This document shows positions 53,553-62,586 of a stretch of 64,000 nt of DNA, one piece after another (the stretch's first letter is position 1; each line of letters begins with the position of its first letter). Below the pieces are notes generated by a model that did not search any database, had not been told where the DNA came from, and worked only from the letters and a program-made list of their open reading frames with translations. The DNA is from an uncultured Dorea sp. (GTDB taxonomy: Bacteria > Bacillota > Clostridia > Lachnospirales > Lachnospiraceae): NCBI GenBank assembly GCA_910577685.1, contig CAJTOH010000020.1:1-64000 (forward strand), given 5' to 3'. Both the position numbers and the translations under genes were made by a program.

Positions 53553-55183
53553 AACGCCTTACCTCCTTTAACGCCCATATCTGCCAACGTCTGCTCCAAA
53601 GAAAACGCCGCCCTGATAATCTTATTCTCCTCAAAACAATTTCCGATAAACTGCATCCCCACAGGCAGCCCCTTAGAATCCGTCCCTACAGGAACACTGA
53701 TTCCCGGCAGCCCCGCCAAATTCACAGAAACCGTATAGATATCTCCCAGATACATCTTAATAGGGTCCCTTAAACTCTCCCCAAGCTTTGGAGCCGTCGT
53801 CGGAGCGGCCGGAGCAATAATAACGTCAAATCTGGCAAACGCACGGTCAAAGGCCTCCTTAATAAGAGCTTTCACCTTCAACGCTTTCAGATAATAAGCG
53901 TCATAATAACCGGAGCTTAACACAAAAGAACCAAGCATAATTCTGCGCTTCACTTCAGCCCCAAACCCTTCCTGGCGGGTCCTCTTATACATATTATGAA
54001 GCCCCTCATACTCCCCGGCGCGGTAGCCATACTTCACTCCGTCAAATCGAGACAGGTTTGAACTAGCCTCCGCCGAGGCAATCACATAATAAGCCGGAAT
54101 AGCGTACCGTACAAGACTTAAATCAAATTCCTCCACCATAGCGCCCCTGTCCTTAAGCGCCTTAATCGCCGCAAGAATCCTCTCTTTGACCTCCCTATCC
54201 AGACCGTCCCCAAAATAATCCCTCGGAATCCCGATTCTCATACCCCTGACATCATTAACCAGCGCGCTCATAAAATCATAGCCCTCTCCGCCATCCAAAG
54301 CATGCCCCTCAGACAACGAAAGCCCCGATTCCTCATCCAAAGACACGCCGGACACGCCCCTGTCAAAAGCATGCCCCTCAGACAACGAAAGCCCCGATTC
54401 CTCATCCAAAGACACGCCCCTGTCCGGCCTTGCGCTAAAGGCAGAGACCCGGCTTCTGTCAATCGACGTACTGTCCTTAGAATCATAGGAGGCAAGCACC
54501 TCCAAGGCAGCCGCACAGTCCGTCACATCCTTAGCAATCGGCCCAATCTGGTCCAGCGAAGAGCCATAGGCAATCAATCCATATCTGGACACCGTCCCAT
54601 AGGTAGGCTTAAGACCCACCACCCCGCAGAACGAGCTGGGCTGGCGGATAGAGCCGCCCGTATCCGTCCCTAAGGCAAAGGGACATTCGCAGGCAGCCAC
54701 CGCCGCGCAGGAACCGCCGGAAGAGCCGCCGGGAACATGTTCCAAATTCCACGGATTCCTCGCAGCGCCGAAAAACGAAGTCTCCGTCGTACTTCCCATG
54801 GCAAATTCATCCATATTGGTTTTCCCGATAATAACCGCCCCCGCCTTCTCCAGATTACGAACCGCTTCCGCTGTAAACGCCGGCTTAAAATCCTCAAGAA
54901 TCTTAGAACCGCAGGTAGTCCGAAGCCCCTTCGTACACAGGTTATCCTTCACCGCAACCGGAACTCCCGCAAGAGGCCCCTTAAGCTTCCCCTCGTCAAT
55001 CAGCTTCTGGACTTCCTTCGCCCTTAGAAGGACGCCCTCCCTGTCAATCGTCACAAAACCCCGGACGTCCTTTTCCACCATATCCATCCGCCTAAGAAAC
55101 GCACTCACAACCTCCGCAACCGACAACTTTCCCTCTTTGATACTCTTTCCCAGCTCAACAGCCGTCATACTCGTAATATCCAA
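53528..55183 (-). CDS. gatA: Asp-tRNA(Asn)/Glu-tRNA(Gln) amidotransferase subunit A with internal repeat insertion
   Basis: The amidase subunit releases ammonia from glutamine. The triad Lys (AVKDNLCTKG), cis-Ser and Ser (GGSSGGSCAAVA, GTDTGGSIRQPS) is intact. The protein is 551 aa against the usual 485-490. The extra residues lie near 245-300, after DSTSIDRSRV and before VRGMRIGIPRDYF. They include a 23-residue unit (GVSLDEESGLSLSEGHA) present twice. The insertion keeps the frame and falls in a surface loop region, so the enzyme may still work. It is 12 bp after gatC. Confidence 0.93.
   Translation of the reverse strand: MDITSMTAVELGKSIKEGKLSVAEVVSAFLRRMDMVEKDVRGFVTIDREGVLLRAKEVQKLIDEGKLKGPLAGVPVAVKDNLCTKGLRTTCGSKILEDFKPAFTAEAVRNLEKAGAVIIGKTNMDEFAMGSTTETSFFGAARNPWNLEHVPGGSSGGSCAAVAACECPFALGTDTGGSIRQPSSFCGVVGLKPTYGTVSRYGLIAYGSSLDQIGPIAKDVTDCAAALEVLASYDSKDSTSIDRSRVSAFSARPDRGVSLDEESGLSLSEGHAFDRGVSGVSLDEESGLSLSEGHALDGGEGYDFMSALVNDVRGMRIGIPRDYFGDGLDREVKERILAAIKALKDRGAMVEEFDLSLVRYAIPAYYVIASAEASSNLSRFDGVKYGYRAGEYEGLHNMYKRTRQEGFGAEVKRRIMLGSFVLSSGYYDAYYLKALKVKALIKEAFDRAFARFDVIIAPAAPTTAPKLGESLRDPIKMYLGDIYTVSVNLAGLPGISVPVGTDSKGLPVGMQFIGNCFEENKIIRAAFSLEQTLADMGVKGGKALWPEGMIR
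54297..54418. repeat. 69-bp-period tandem repeat inside gatA
   Basis: A 53-bp stretch at 54297-54349 recurs exactly at 54366-54418. The 69-bp spacing equals 23 codons, so the frame is preserved. A partial third copy of GACACGCCCCTGTC lies at 54351-54364. Confidence 0.9.
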
Positions 55184-55195
55184 AATCCTCGCCTC

Positions 55196-55495
55196 CTATC
55201 CAATCGTCTTAGGAACCTTAAAACAGCCGCTTTTGCTTAAAGGGGCATTGCCTAGAGTATCCTCACTCCCGTCCCTTTGGCTTACCGCATCCTCCCGGAA
55301 AACATTATTAACCGGAAAAACATGGGACAGAGGCGCGACGTCCTCCGTATCCAACTCATTTAAAATATCAATATAATCCAGCATTTTCTCCATATCCGCT
55401 TTCGCATTCTCCTTCTCCTCACAGGACAATTCAAGCTTTGCAAGGATACCTACATATTCAATCGTCTCGTCTGAAATCTTATTCTTCATATTCAT
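55196..55495 (-). CDS. gatC: Asp-tRNA(Asn)/Glu-tRNA(Gln) amidotransferase subunit C
   Basis: The 99-aa subunit stabilises the GatA-GatB complex. It shows the family pattern ISDETIEYVGILAKLELSCEEKE…MLDYIDILNELDTEDVAPLSHV and the late FREDAV. It lies 37 bp after aspS. A CTAGTGT/ACACTAG hairpin (55517-55536) covers the aspS stop and may tune expression. Confidence 0.95.
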   Translation of the reverse strand: MNMKNKISDETIEYVGILAKLELSCEEKENAKADMEKMLDYIDILNELDTEDVAPLSHVFPVNNVFREDAVSQRDGSEDTLGNAPLSKSGCFKVPKTIG

Positions 55496-55532
55496 CCTCC
55501 TATCCTAAACACCGGTCTAGTGTACCGACACA

Positions 55533-56867
55533 CTAGGGCGCAAGCCTGCTCAAATCCCGCGGAAACAGCGTCGTCTCCCGCACGTTATCCTCACCGGCAA
55601 GCCGCATGGTAAGCCGTTCCAGCCCAATCCCAAGCCCGCCGTGGGGCGGCATGCCATACTTAAACGTATCAAGATAATCCTCCATGCCCTCTTCAGACAT
55701 GCCTCTTGCGGCAAGCTTTTCGGTCAGCATGCCATAATCATGGATACGCTGCCCGCCCGTCGTAACCTCCATTCCCCGAAACAGAAGGTCAAAACTCAAA
55801 GTAAATCTACTATCCTCAGGGTCGTCCATGGCATAGAAAGGACGCTTCTTGGAAGGATAATGAGTCACGAAAACAAAATCACTGCCCCATTCCTCTTTCG
55901 CATACCGTCCAATCAACACTTCCTCCTCCGGCTCCAAATCAAAAGGATTGCGCATCTGATGACCATACTTTTCCGAGACTTTCTCCTTAATCTCACAGAA
56001 CTTCACAGCCGGAATCCGGGACACCTCCGGCAAAGAGATATTCAGAAGCCCAAGCTCCTTATCGTAAAATTTTCCAAGCATCTCCATAGCATACTTAAGA
56101 TACCCCGTCTCCATAGCCATAATATCCTCGAACCCGTCGATAAATCCCATCTCAAAATCCAAACTGGTATACTCGTTCAAATGCCGTTTCGTATTATGCT
56201 TCTCCGCCCGAAACACCGGCGCCGTCTCAAACACCCGGTCAAATACCCCCACCATCATCTGCTTATAGAACTGGGGGCTTTGGGCAAGCACAGCCGGACG
56301 GTGGAAATAATCCAGCTTAAAGATGTTCGCGCCTCCCTCCGCGCCTTTCGCCCCAATCTTAGGAGTGTGGATTTCCGTAAACCCCTGACCGTACAGGAAA
56401 TCCCGAAAGGAACGCACAAGCCCTTCCTGAATCCGGAACTTCGCACGCTCGCGAAGGTTCCGAAGAGCGACGGAACGATAAGTAAGCTTCGCCTCCAGAG
56501 AAGTGTTGAGCTTCCATTTTCCAATGGCAAGAGGCATCCTGTCATCCGCCGGCCGGCTTAAAATCCGGATACTCTCCATCCGGATTTCGATTCCCCCCGG
56601 AGCCTTCTCGTTTTCCTCTAAAATCCCCTCAAGCTCAACCGCTGCGCCCTCCCGGATATCCTTAAGCTCAAAATCCGCCGCTCCCTCTTCAAAGACGCCT
56701 TGAAGAAGCCCTTCTCTTTTCCTCAGAATTACAAATGCTACCGTACCCATATCGCGGATTGCGTGGACGGCTCCATTGACCTTCACCCTCTGCCCGGGCT
56801 TCGCCCGCTTTGACAGCTCACTGATTTCCAATGTTTCCTTCTGCCTTACGCCTGTAAAATAATCCAT
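55533..56867 (-). CDS. aspS: Aspartyl-tRNA synthetase, archaeal-type, probably non-discriminating
   Basis: The 444-aa enzyme is the short archaeal/eukaryote-like AspRS, not the 590-aa bacterial one with a GAD insertion. It has an OB-fold (GQRVKVNGAVHAIRDMGTVAFVILR), motif 2 (VFETAPVFRAEKHNTKRHLNEYTSLDFEMG) and motif 3 (GIGLERLTMRLAG). It lies directly before gatCAB. This strongly suggests it makes Asp-tRNA(Asn) for GatCAB to amidate. An AGGAGG site picks the ATG at 56867. Regulation is by the T-box upstream. Confidence 0.93.
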   Translation of the reverse strand: MDYFTGVRQKETLEISELSKRAKPGQRVKVNGAVHAIRDMGTVAFVILRKREGLLQGVFEEGAADFELKDIREGAAVELEGILEENEKAPGGIEIRMESIRILSRPADDRMPLAIGKWKLNTSLEAKLTYRSVALRNLRERAKFRIQEGLVRSFRDFLYGQGFTEIHTPKIGAKGAEGGANIFKLDYFHRPAVLAQSPQFYKQMMVGVFDRVFETAPVFRAEKHNTKRHLNEYTSLDFEMGFIDGFEDIMAMETGYLKYAMEMLGKFYDKELGLLNISLPEVSRIPAVKFCEIKEKVSEKYGHQMRNPFDLEPEEEVLIGRYAKEEWGSDFVFVTHYPSKKRPFYAMDDPEDSRFTLSFDLLFRGMEVTTGGQRIHDYGMLTEKLAARGMSEEGMEDYLDTFKYGMPPHGGLGIGLERLTMRLAGEDNVRETTLFPRDLSRLAP

Positions 56868-56928
56868 AATTGTCCTCCTTTTCCCAACTGACTGCTGTTT
56901 ACCGCCATGTAAAACGGGACAAAAAAAG

Positions 56929-57242
56929 CCCGGAATACATGACTGTATTCCGGGACGGATATCTACTATCCGCGGTACCACCCGCATTGAATCCAAAAAA
57001 CTGCTGCCAGACCTTCGTCCGGCAATTCGGATTCCCCTCTATAGGAACCATATGCGGCATACACGGCACAGGATTCCTTACGCTTAACGCGCGCCCACGT
57101 ACCGGCCTACTTAGGTTCGACCGGTCGGCTCCGGAGTGTTCCCTATTGTCCTTATTCCTCAAGAAGCGCTCTCAGTCGGTGACGCCTCATTCCTGTCAAG
57201 TTCCAAAGGACAGAGTCTCTTTCACAGCCTTTAAAAAATTTG
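56929..57242 (-). ncRNA. T-box riboswitch leader of the aspS-gatCAB operon
   Basis: On the minus strand the T-box core GGGTGGTACCGCG lies at 56971-56983. It is followed by a strong terminator: CCCGGAATACA pairing with TGTATTCCGGG (56929-56954), then CTTTTTTT. A long structured leader of about 250 nt precedes it, with GACTGAGAG-type stem I sequence. T-boxes read uncharged tRNA. The gene context predicts tRNA-Asp or tRNA-Asn, but I could not fix the specifier triplet by eye. Confidence 0.88.
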
Positions 57243-57248
57243 TCTATA

Positions 57249-57277
57249 ATCTTAGCACACTCTATTTTGAATTTCAA
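57249..57277 (-). promoter_or_regulatory. Promoter of the T-box/aspS transcript
   Basis: TTGAAA (57272-57277), a 17-bp spacer and TAAGAT (57249-57254) on the minus strand place the start of transcription near 57242, just before the leader RNA. The box lies 18 bp past the stop of the upstream MATE gene. Confidence 0.6.
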
Positions 57278-57294
57278 GCGCTTTTAAAACTTTT

Positions 57295-58653
57295 TTACAA
57301 ACTTTTTTCACAAACCGTCACCCTGTCAAACGCCGCAACAAACAGGATTCCTTTCACCACAGACGACAGCGTAAGCGCCCACCAGATACCCTTAAGACCC
57401 AGAGGGGACGCCGCAAGCGCCACCGCAAGAGGCACCCTCGCACCGGTAAACACAATGCTGATAATACTGCAAAGCTTCGTCCTCCCAAGCCCCGACAAGG
57501 CTCCCACGGTCATCAGTTCCACACACATAAAGGCCTCGCTGATTCCGACGATACGCAGGTAATCCACAGATATCCCCACGACCTCCGGCTCGTGGAAGAA
57601 AACCTGTGAGATTTGCCCGGGCAGCAGGACAAAAGCCAGCGTAATCAAGCTTCCCCAGACAACGATTGTCCGGAAAGAAATCTTATATCCCTTCCGCACC
57701 CGCTCCATCTGGCCCGCGCCGTAATTCTGGGCGGTAAAAGCATTGAGCGCTGCCGCAAATCCGTCCGCCGTATTCCACGACACAGCCTCCACCTGTCCGC
57801 CCACGCGCTGAACGGCAACGGCGCCGGGCCCGAAAACAGCCACCATGCGGGTCAGCACCATAGAAATCACACAGTACACCGTCCCCTGAATGGCCGTAGG
57901 CACACCAATGCGGAACACGCCTCTGAAAAATCTGCCCTCCACAGGTTTCATAAGCTTCATTCCCCCAAGAATATTATCCTCCCCTTTTCCCTTAAAGGCT
58001 CCAAGAATCATCACCAGCATAACGATAAACTGGGCAATCACCGTGGCAATGGCCGCTCCCACCACCTCCATACGGGGGAAAGGACCTATTCCCAAAATAA
58101 GAACCGGGTCTAAAACCATATTGGTGATAAGCCCGACAATATTTGCCAGAAGCGGCGTCTTAGAATCCCCCTGAGCCGTGTAAATACCGGTCAGCACCAC
58201 GGTCATATAAGAAAAAATAACCAGCCCGCAGGTAATCTGCAGGTAACTTTGCGCATACTGCACCGTCTCCTTGTCTCCAAGGCCAAACAAAGCCACCAGC
58301 CCATCCGCAAAGCCCACGCTGATAAGGGCGAACAATACCCCGAACAGCAGCGTAAGCTGCAGCGAAGCCCGGGCGTACTCTCCCGCCTCGTCCTTGCGCC
58401 CACGCCCGAAGGCCTGGGCCACATTGACCTGCGCCCCCATCCTTGCAAGGGAAGAAAGCCCTTGGGAAAGCCACACGTACATGCCGCCCACACCCACGCC
58501 CGCAACGGCTTTGGAACCCAACATCCCAATCCACGCCATGTCGGTAATACTGTAAACCGTATTTAGAAAGGACGACGCCATAATCGGCATCGCCAGCGCA
58601 ACCAAAGACCTTAAAATCGGCCCCTCCGTTAAACATACCTGTCTGTTCTTCAT
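57295..58653 (-). CDS. MATE family efflux transporter
   Basis: The 452-aa protein has the twelve-helix MATE plan in two similar halves. It begins EGPILRSLVALAMPIMASSFLNTVYSITDMAWIG, a family start. Middle segments (MVLDPVLILGIGPFPRMEVVGAAIATVIAQ) are typical of the multidrug/cation MATE group. It is divergent from blaI-blaR1; their shared 159-bp gap holds the BlaI promoter. Substrate unknown. Confidence 0.92.
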   Translation of the reverse strand: MKNRQVCLTEGPILRSLVALAMPIMASSFLNTVYSITDMAWIGMLGSKAVAGVGVGGMYVWLSQGLSSLARMGAQVNVAQAFGRGRKDEAGEYARASLQLTLLFGVLFALISVGFADGLVALFGLGDKETVQYAQSYLQITCGLVIFSYMTVVLTGIYTAQGDSKTPLLANIVGLITNMVLDPVLILGIGPFPRMEVVGAAIATVIAQFIVMLVMILGAFKGKGEDNILGGMKLMKPVEGRFFRGVFRIGVPTAIQGTVYCVISMVLTRMVAVFGPGAVAVQRVGGQVEAVSWNTADGFAAALNAFTAQNYGAGQMERVRKGYKISFRTIVVWGSLITLAFVLLPGQISQVFFHEPEVVGISVDYLRIVGISEAFMCVELMTVGALSGLGRTKLCSIISIVFTGARVPLAVALAASPLGLKGIWWALTLSSVVKGILFVAAFDRVTVCEKSL

Positions 58654-58736
58654 TCCATCACTCTCTCTAAAATTTATCCTGTGGTTCAGTATAACATAAC
58701 ATTGGACATTAATCTATAGCTTTGGAGGACAAACTG

Positions 58737-58787
58737 TTGACACCCCCTGCGCCCCAGCCTATAATATCAATAAAGACTACAAACGTA
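58737..58787 (+). promoter_or_regulatory. Consensus promoter of blaI-blaR1 with candidate BlaI operator
   Basis: TTGACA (58737-58742), exactly 17 bp, and TATAAT (58760-58765) form a perfect consensus promoter. TACAAACGTA (58778-58787) just past the start of transcription resembles the TACA/TGTA dyads bound by BlaI/MecI. Confidence 0.75.
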
Positions 58788-58812
58788 AGAAATACAGACA
58801 AGGAGGCACGCC

Positions 58813-59196
58813 ATGGCAAAAATACCTCAGATATCAGAGGCGGAGTACGAAATCATGAAAATCCTGTGGTCAAACCATCCCCTCAGCACTAACGACATCT
58901 GTGAGGAGGCAAAGAAACGCCGCGACTGGAATCCAAAGACCATCCACACCCTGCTGTCACGCCTGACCGCAAAGAAGGCCGTTTCCTATGAGCAGAAAGG
59001 ACGCATGTACCACTACTATCCCCTGATTTCACAAGACAGTTATCTCAAGCAGGAAAACCATCATTTCATAGACCGATTTTACAACGGGGAGGTAACGCCC
59101 ATGCTCTCCGCACTGATTTCTACGTCCCAGCTTACGGATACCGACATCAAAAATCTCTACGACATACTGGACTCAAAATTAAAGGGCGGTGACTAA
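58813..59196 (+). CDS. blaI: BlaI/MecI/CopY family repressor
   Basis: The 127-aa winged-helix repressor has the family opening PQISEAEYEIMKILWSNHPLSTNDIC, then WNPKTIHTLLSRLTAKKAVSYEQKGRMYHYYPL and a helical dimerisation tail. It lies 2 bp before the BlaR1 sensor gene, the standard order. There is no beta-lactamase gene next to it. The only other promoter it could reach nearby is that of the divergent MATE gene. Confidence 0.92.
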   Translation: MAKIPQISEAEYEIMKILWSNHPLSTNDICEEAKKRRDWNPKTIHTLLSRLTAKKAVSYEQKGRMYHYYPLISQDSYLKQENHHFIDRFYNGEVTPMLSALISTSQLTDTDIKNLYDILDSKLKGGD

Positions 59197-59198
59197 CC

Positions 59199-60986
59199 AT
59201 GGCGTTTCCGATTCGATTCTTCATCAGCAACCTAATCCTCGCCCTGCTGTCCGGACTCCTGCTGCTGGCAAAGAAGGGATTAAAAAACCAGCTAACCTTG
59301 CGGGGACAGTATCAACTCTGGTACGTATACATTTTCGCGCTGCTTATGCCCTTCATTCCCGGGCAGCTATTTTCCCCCGGCAGACTCATAGCCAGAATCC
59401 GCCGGCTCTTCCTCGGGGCAGGCTCTCTCCCCTCCCAGGCTTACGTGGGGAAAGAACCGTCAAGCCCCCTGTCCGGCCTTTCGGGAATCACAGATTTTTC
59501 AACCGCGGCGGCAGCCTCCCATACAAGGCTCACCCCCGTCCTATACGGCGTCTGGATTGTGGGCATGGCGTCCTTGGCCCTCTTCCTGCTTTGGACCATT
59601 CTGAAAATCTACGGTCTGCGCAAAAAAGCATACCAGGTCACAAAAGAAAATGAACCCGACCTGTACCGGCAGTTCTCCGACTGCTGCCATGAGGTTAAGC
59701 TTCGCGGCAAAGTGGGGCTGTATGCCTCCTGCAAAGTGCAAACCCACGTCGCCTACGGATGGCTGAAACCAAGAATCATCATCCCCCAGGACTTCGACCT
59801 CCTGCTCTCCAAGGAAGAAATCCGCTACATTTTCCTCCATGAGCTGCAGCACTGCCGCCATAAAGACGCACTGGTAAATAATCTTGTCTGCATTTTCCAG
59901 ATTCTTTACTGGTTCAACCCCATGGTGTGGTACGCCTTCATACAGTTGCGCAAAGACAGGGAGATAGCCTGCGACCATTCCGTAATCGGGGTCATCGGGG
60001 AAACTCAGGGAATCCGATACGGATATACGCTGATTCGGTATGCCGGCCGGATGTCAAAAAAACTGCCCTTATCCCCTGTTTCCACCATGGGCGGGAATAA
60101 AAATACAATCCGGCGGCGGATTCTGGAGATTGCCGGGTACAAGAATGATACCCTCTCCTTAAAGCTAAAGAGCGCCGGTATTCTGGCCGCGGCCTTCATT
60201 CTGGTCTGCATGTCAAGCCCATGGCTTACGGCCTGCGCCGCCCCCGCTCCCTCCGTTAAATTGCCGGAGGGTAAGTGGGAGGCAATCGACGCCTCCGACG
60301 TCTTTGGAGAGGCAGACGGGTCTTTTGTGTTATACGATATGGAACAGGACTGGTTCAGGGTCTACCGGAAAGAACAGTGTGAAAAACGGGTTTCGCCGGC
60401 TTCCACCTATAAGATTTACAGCGGACTGTTCGCTCTGGAAGAAGGCATCCTAACGCCGGAGGCAAACGTCTTAGCTTGGGACGGCACGCCCCAGCCTTTT
60501 GAAGCTTGGGAACAAGACCAGACCTTGGATACGGCAATGAAGGCTTCCGTCAACTGGTATTTTGAGAAGCTGGACCGCGCCCTTGGGATTTCCGGACTAT
60601 CCGGATATTATTCCCGAATTTCCTATGGGAACTGCGACCTGACCGGAGGAATCAACAGCTACTGGGGGGAGTCCTCTCTGAAAATATCTCCCGCGGAACA
60701 GACCCTTCTTCTGTCCAACTTGCTGCAAAACACATGGGGTTTTGAAGAGGAAAATATCCGGACCGTGAAAAACGCCCTCTTCCAGTCAGATACCCCGGCC
60801 GGAAAACTCTACGGGAAAACCGGAACCGGCTCTTTCAAAGACAGGAACATCAACGGATGGTTCGTGGGTTTTCTTGAGGCAGAAGGGCGAACATACTGCT
60901 TTGCCACCAACCTGCAGGGTTCAAAGGACTGCACAGGCGCGGCGGCTTTGGAGATTACGGCAAAGCTTCTGGATGAGCTGCTGTGA
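59199..60986 (+). CDS. blaR1: BlaR1/MecR1 family beta-lactam sensor, M56 metallopeptidase with penicillin-binding domain
   Basis: The 595-aa membrane sensor has N-terminal helices and the M56 zinc protease motif HELQH (214-218), with the distal DREIACD. A further helix near 325-345 leads to an extracytoplasmic class-D-like penicillin-binding domain. That domain carries STYK (402-405), YGN (476-478) and KTG (541-543). All catalytic positions are intact, so it should acylate with beta-lactams and trigger BlaI cleavage. It is followed by an intrinsic terminator. Confidence 0.92.
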   Translation: MAFPIRFFISNLILALLSGLLLLAKKGLKNQLTLRGQYQLWYVYIFALLMPFIPGQLFSPGRLIARIRRLFLGAGSLPSQAYVGKEPSSPLSGLSGITDFSTAAAASHTRLTPVLYGVWIVGMASLALFLLWTILKIYGLRKKAYQVTKENEPDLYRQFSDCCHEVKLRGKVGLYASCKVQTHVAYGWLKPRIIIPQDFDLLLSKEEIRYIFLHELQHCRHKDALVNNLVCIFQILYWFNPMVWYAFIQLRKDREIACDHSVIGVIGETQGIRYGYTLIRYAGRMSKKLPLSPVSTMGGNKNTIRRRILEIAGYKNDTLSLKLKSAGILAAAFILVCMSSPWLTACAAPAPSVKLPEGKWEAIDASDVFGEADGSFVLYDMEQDWFRVYRKEQCEKRVSPASTYKIYSGLFALEEGILTPEANVLAWDGTPQPFEAWEQDQTLDTAMKASVNWYFEKLDRALGISGLSGYYSRISYGNCDLTGGINSYWGESSLKISPAEQTLLLSNLLQNTWGFEEENIRTVKNALFQSDTPAGKLYGKTGTGSFKDRNINGWFVGFLEAEGRTYCFATNLQGSKDCTGAAALEITAKLLDELL

Positions 60987-61041
60987 GACAGCCCAAGAGA
61001 CGGCCGAGGTACTTTGATAATAGCAAAAGAAAAGATTCTTG

Positions 61042-61062
61042 CAGGCGGTTTTTGACCGCCTG
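61042..61062. terminator. Terminator between blaR1 and the truncated MATE gene
   Basis: CAGGCGGT and ACCGCCTG pair around a 5-nt T-rich loop, followed by TTTCTGTT on the + strand. It lies between convergent genes. Confidence 0.7.
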
Positions 61063-61068
61063 TTTCTG

Positions 61069-61947
61069 TTAATCGCTGACTAAATTTTTATTTCTGATAT
61101 ACATGAATATGCAAATTATCGTCAAAATGGTTTCCACCACAGGCTGGGCCGCAATCACACCGTTTAGTTTCCAAAAGTAATTCAAAACGACGACTCCCGG
61201 AATAAACAGGACCGCATTTCTCAGCACCGTAATAGTCAGGGATTTCATTGCTTCTCCTAACGCCTGAAAATAGCTGGTTATCATATTAATTACGCCAAGC
61301 ATTGGGGCAGACAGGCAGAGAATCGTCAGAAAGTATCCTGTTTGACGAATCAAAACGTCCTCCTGCAGGAATATTGCGGCAAGGGGCTTTCCAAAAAGTA
61401 TAAAGACGGCAGTAAATACCGCGCCCATGAGAACTCCATATAACACCGCATATTTCACGATATCTGCCATTCGCTTTTTCTCATTTCCTCCATAGCAGTA
61501 CCCCACTAAAGGCGCAACTCCCTGAGCTAACCCTACGGACAGCAGAATGGGGACCATATCCAGTTTATATGCAATTCCGTAAGAAGCCACGGCGTCTGAC
61601 CCGTAAATACCGATATAGTTGTTAAGCACAATATTGGATACGCTCATAAGCACCGTGATGAGCGCGCCCGGAATACCGATACTGACCACATTACGAAGCA
61701 TTATTTTATTTGGCAAAACATATTTATGCAGCATTTTTCGGCGCACCATGCAGATAATATAATATACGGAGGCGCATAAAAATCCCAGAGATGTTGCAAG
61801 AGCGGCTCCTGCCGTCCCCCATCCCCAAATTGCTATAAATATATAATCCAATATCATGTTGATTACATTTCCAAGTACCAATCCAACCGTACTTTCATTT
61901 ATCAGGCCGACCGAACGGAACAAATGAACAAATCCATTTGCCAGCAT
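61069..61947 (-). pseudogene. MATE family transporter lacking its N-terminal third
   Basis: The remaining 292 codons encode helices 5-12 of a MATE protein (NVINMILDYIFIAIWGWGTAGAALAT is the usual mid-first-half segment). About 160 residues with the first helices are missing. In-frame sequence continues upstream only to KGELTNSPFFIGAPFIM before a TGA. The break lies at about 61965, beside the similarly truncated Crp-like gene, so one deletion appears to have removed both 5' ends. Confidence 0.7.
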
Positions 61948-61972
61948 AATAAAGGGTGCGCCTATAAAAAAG

Positions 61973-61992
61973 GGCGAATTGGTGAGTTCGCC
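61973..61992. other. GGCGAA/TTCGCC hairpin at the deletion junction
   Basis: A 6-bp stem with an 8-nt loop is flanked by an A-run on the left and a T-run on the right, like a small bidirectional terminator. It sits exactly where the MATE and Crp-like fragments meet. Confidence 0.45.
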
Positions 61993-62494
61993 TTTTCAGA
62001 ATGAAGCTTTATTTCAAATTGTGGAGCAGGGCTCTCTAAATATCTACTTCGTCCGCGACGACGGTACGCGCTACTCTCTGTCAAACGGCGCCTCGGACTA
62101 CTTTCTCGGAGACATGGATATCTTTTATCCCAAAAGCAATAATATTTATGCCGAAGCAGCCGAAAGTCTGACCTGTATTTCATTTTCCATTGAACAAAAC
62201 AAGGAAATATTGCTCTCCAACGCCAAATTCCTAGAGCTTATTTGTGTCAGTCTTGCTTCCAAAATCGGAACAATGACTACCATGGACGCCGCCCCCGCTT
62301 CCCTTACGGAGCGGGTTTTGTCCTATATGAAGTATAAATGCAGCAGCGAAACCTTGAAAGGAGTCGAGCAGGCTGCCTTTCGTCTCCATTGCAGCGCAAG
62401 ACAGCTTCAAAGAATTTTGAATCAATGCGAAACCGCCGGATTGGTCGAAAAACTGGGGAAGGGGACGTATAGGCTGACAAATAATCACATATAA
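61979..62494 (+). pseudogene. Crp/Fnr family regulator lacking its N-terminus
   Basis: The 171-codon frame begins within the cyclic-nucleotide-binding-like fold (VEQGSLNIYFVRDDGTRYSLSNG… FLGDMDIFYP) and ends with a winged HTH (RLHCSARQLQRILNQCETAGLVEKLGKGTYRL). Full-length relatives are about 215-225 residues, so about 45 residues are gone. No plausible ribosome site precedes the first start codon. It may have regulated the divergent MATE gene before both were truncated. Confidence 0.6.
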
Positions 62495-62586
62495 TCCGTA
62501 TATCATTTTCAAGCTATGACCAATCCTATTATGACCAGTCCTCCGTACAAAAAAGACATGTTACCACACTTCTAATGAATCTTCTT

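Noticed and set aside
54297..54418. CRISPR-like repeat
   Set aside because: Only two units, with a spacer smaller than the repeat, in frame inside gatA. It is a coding tandem duplication.
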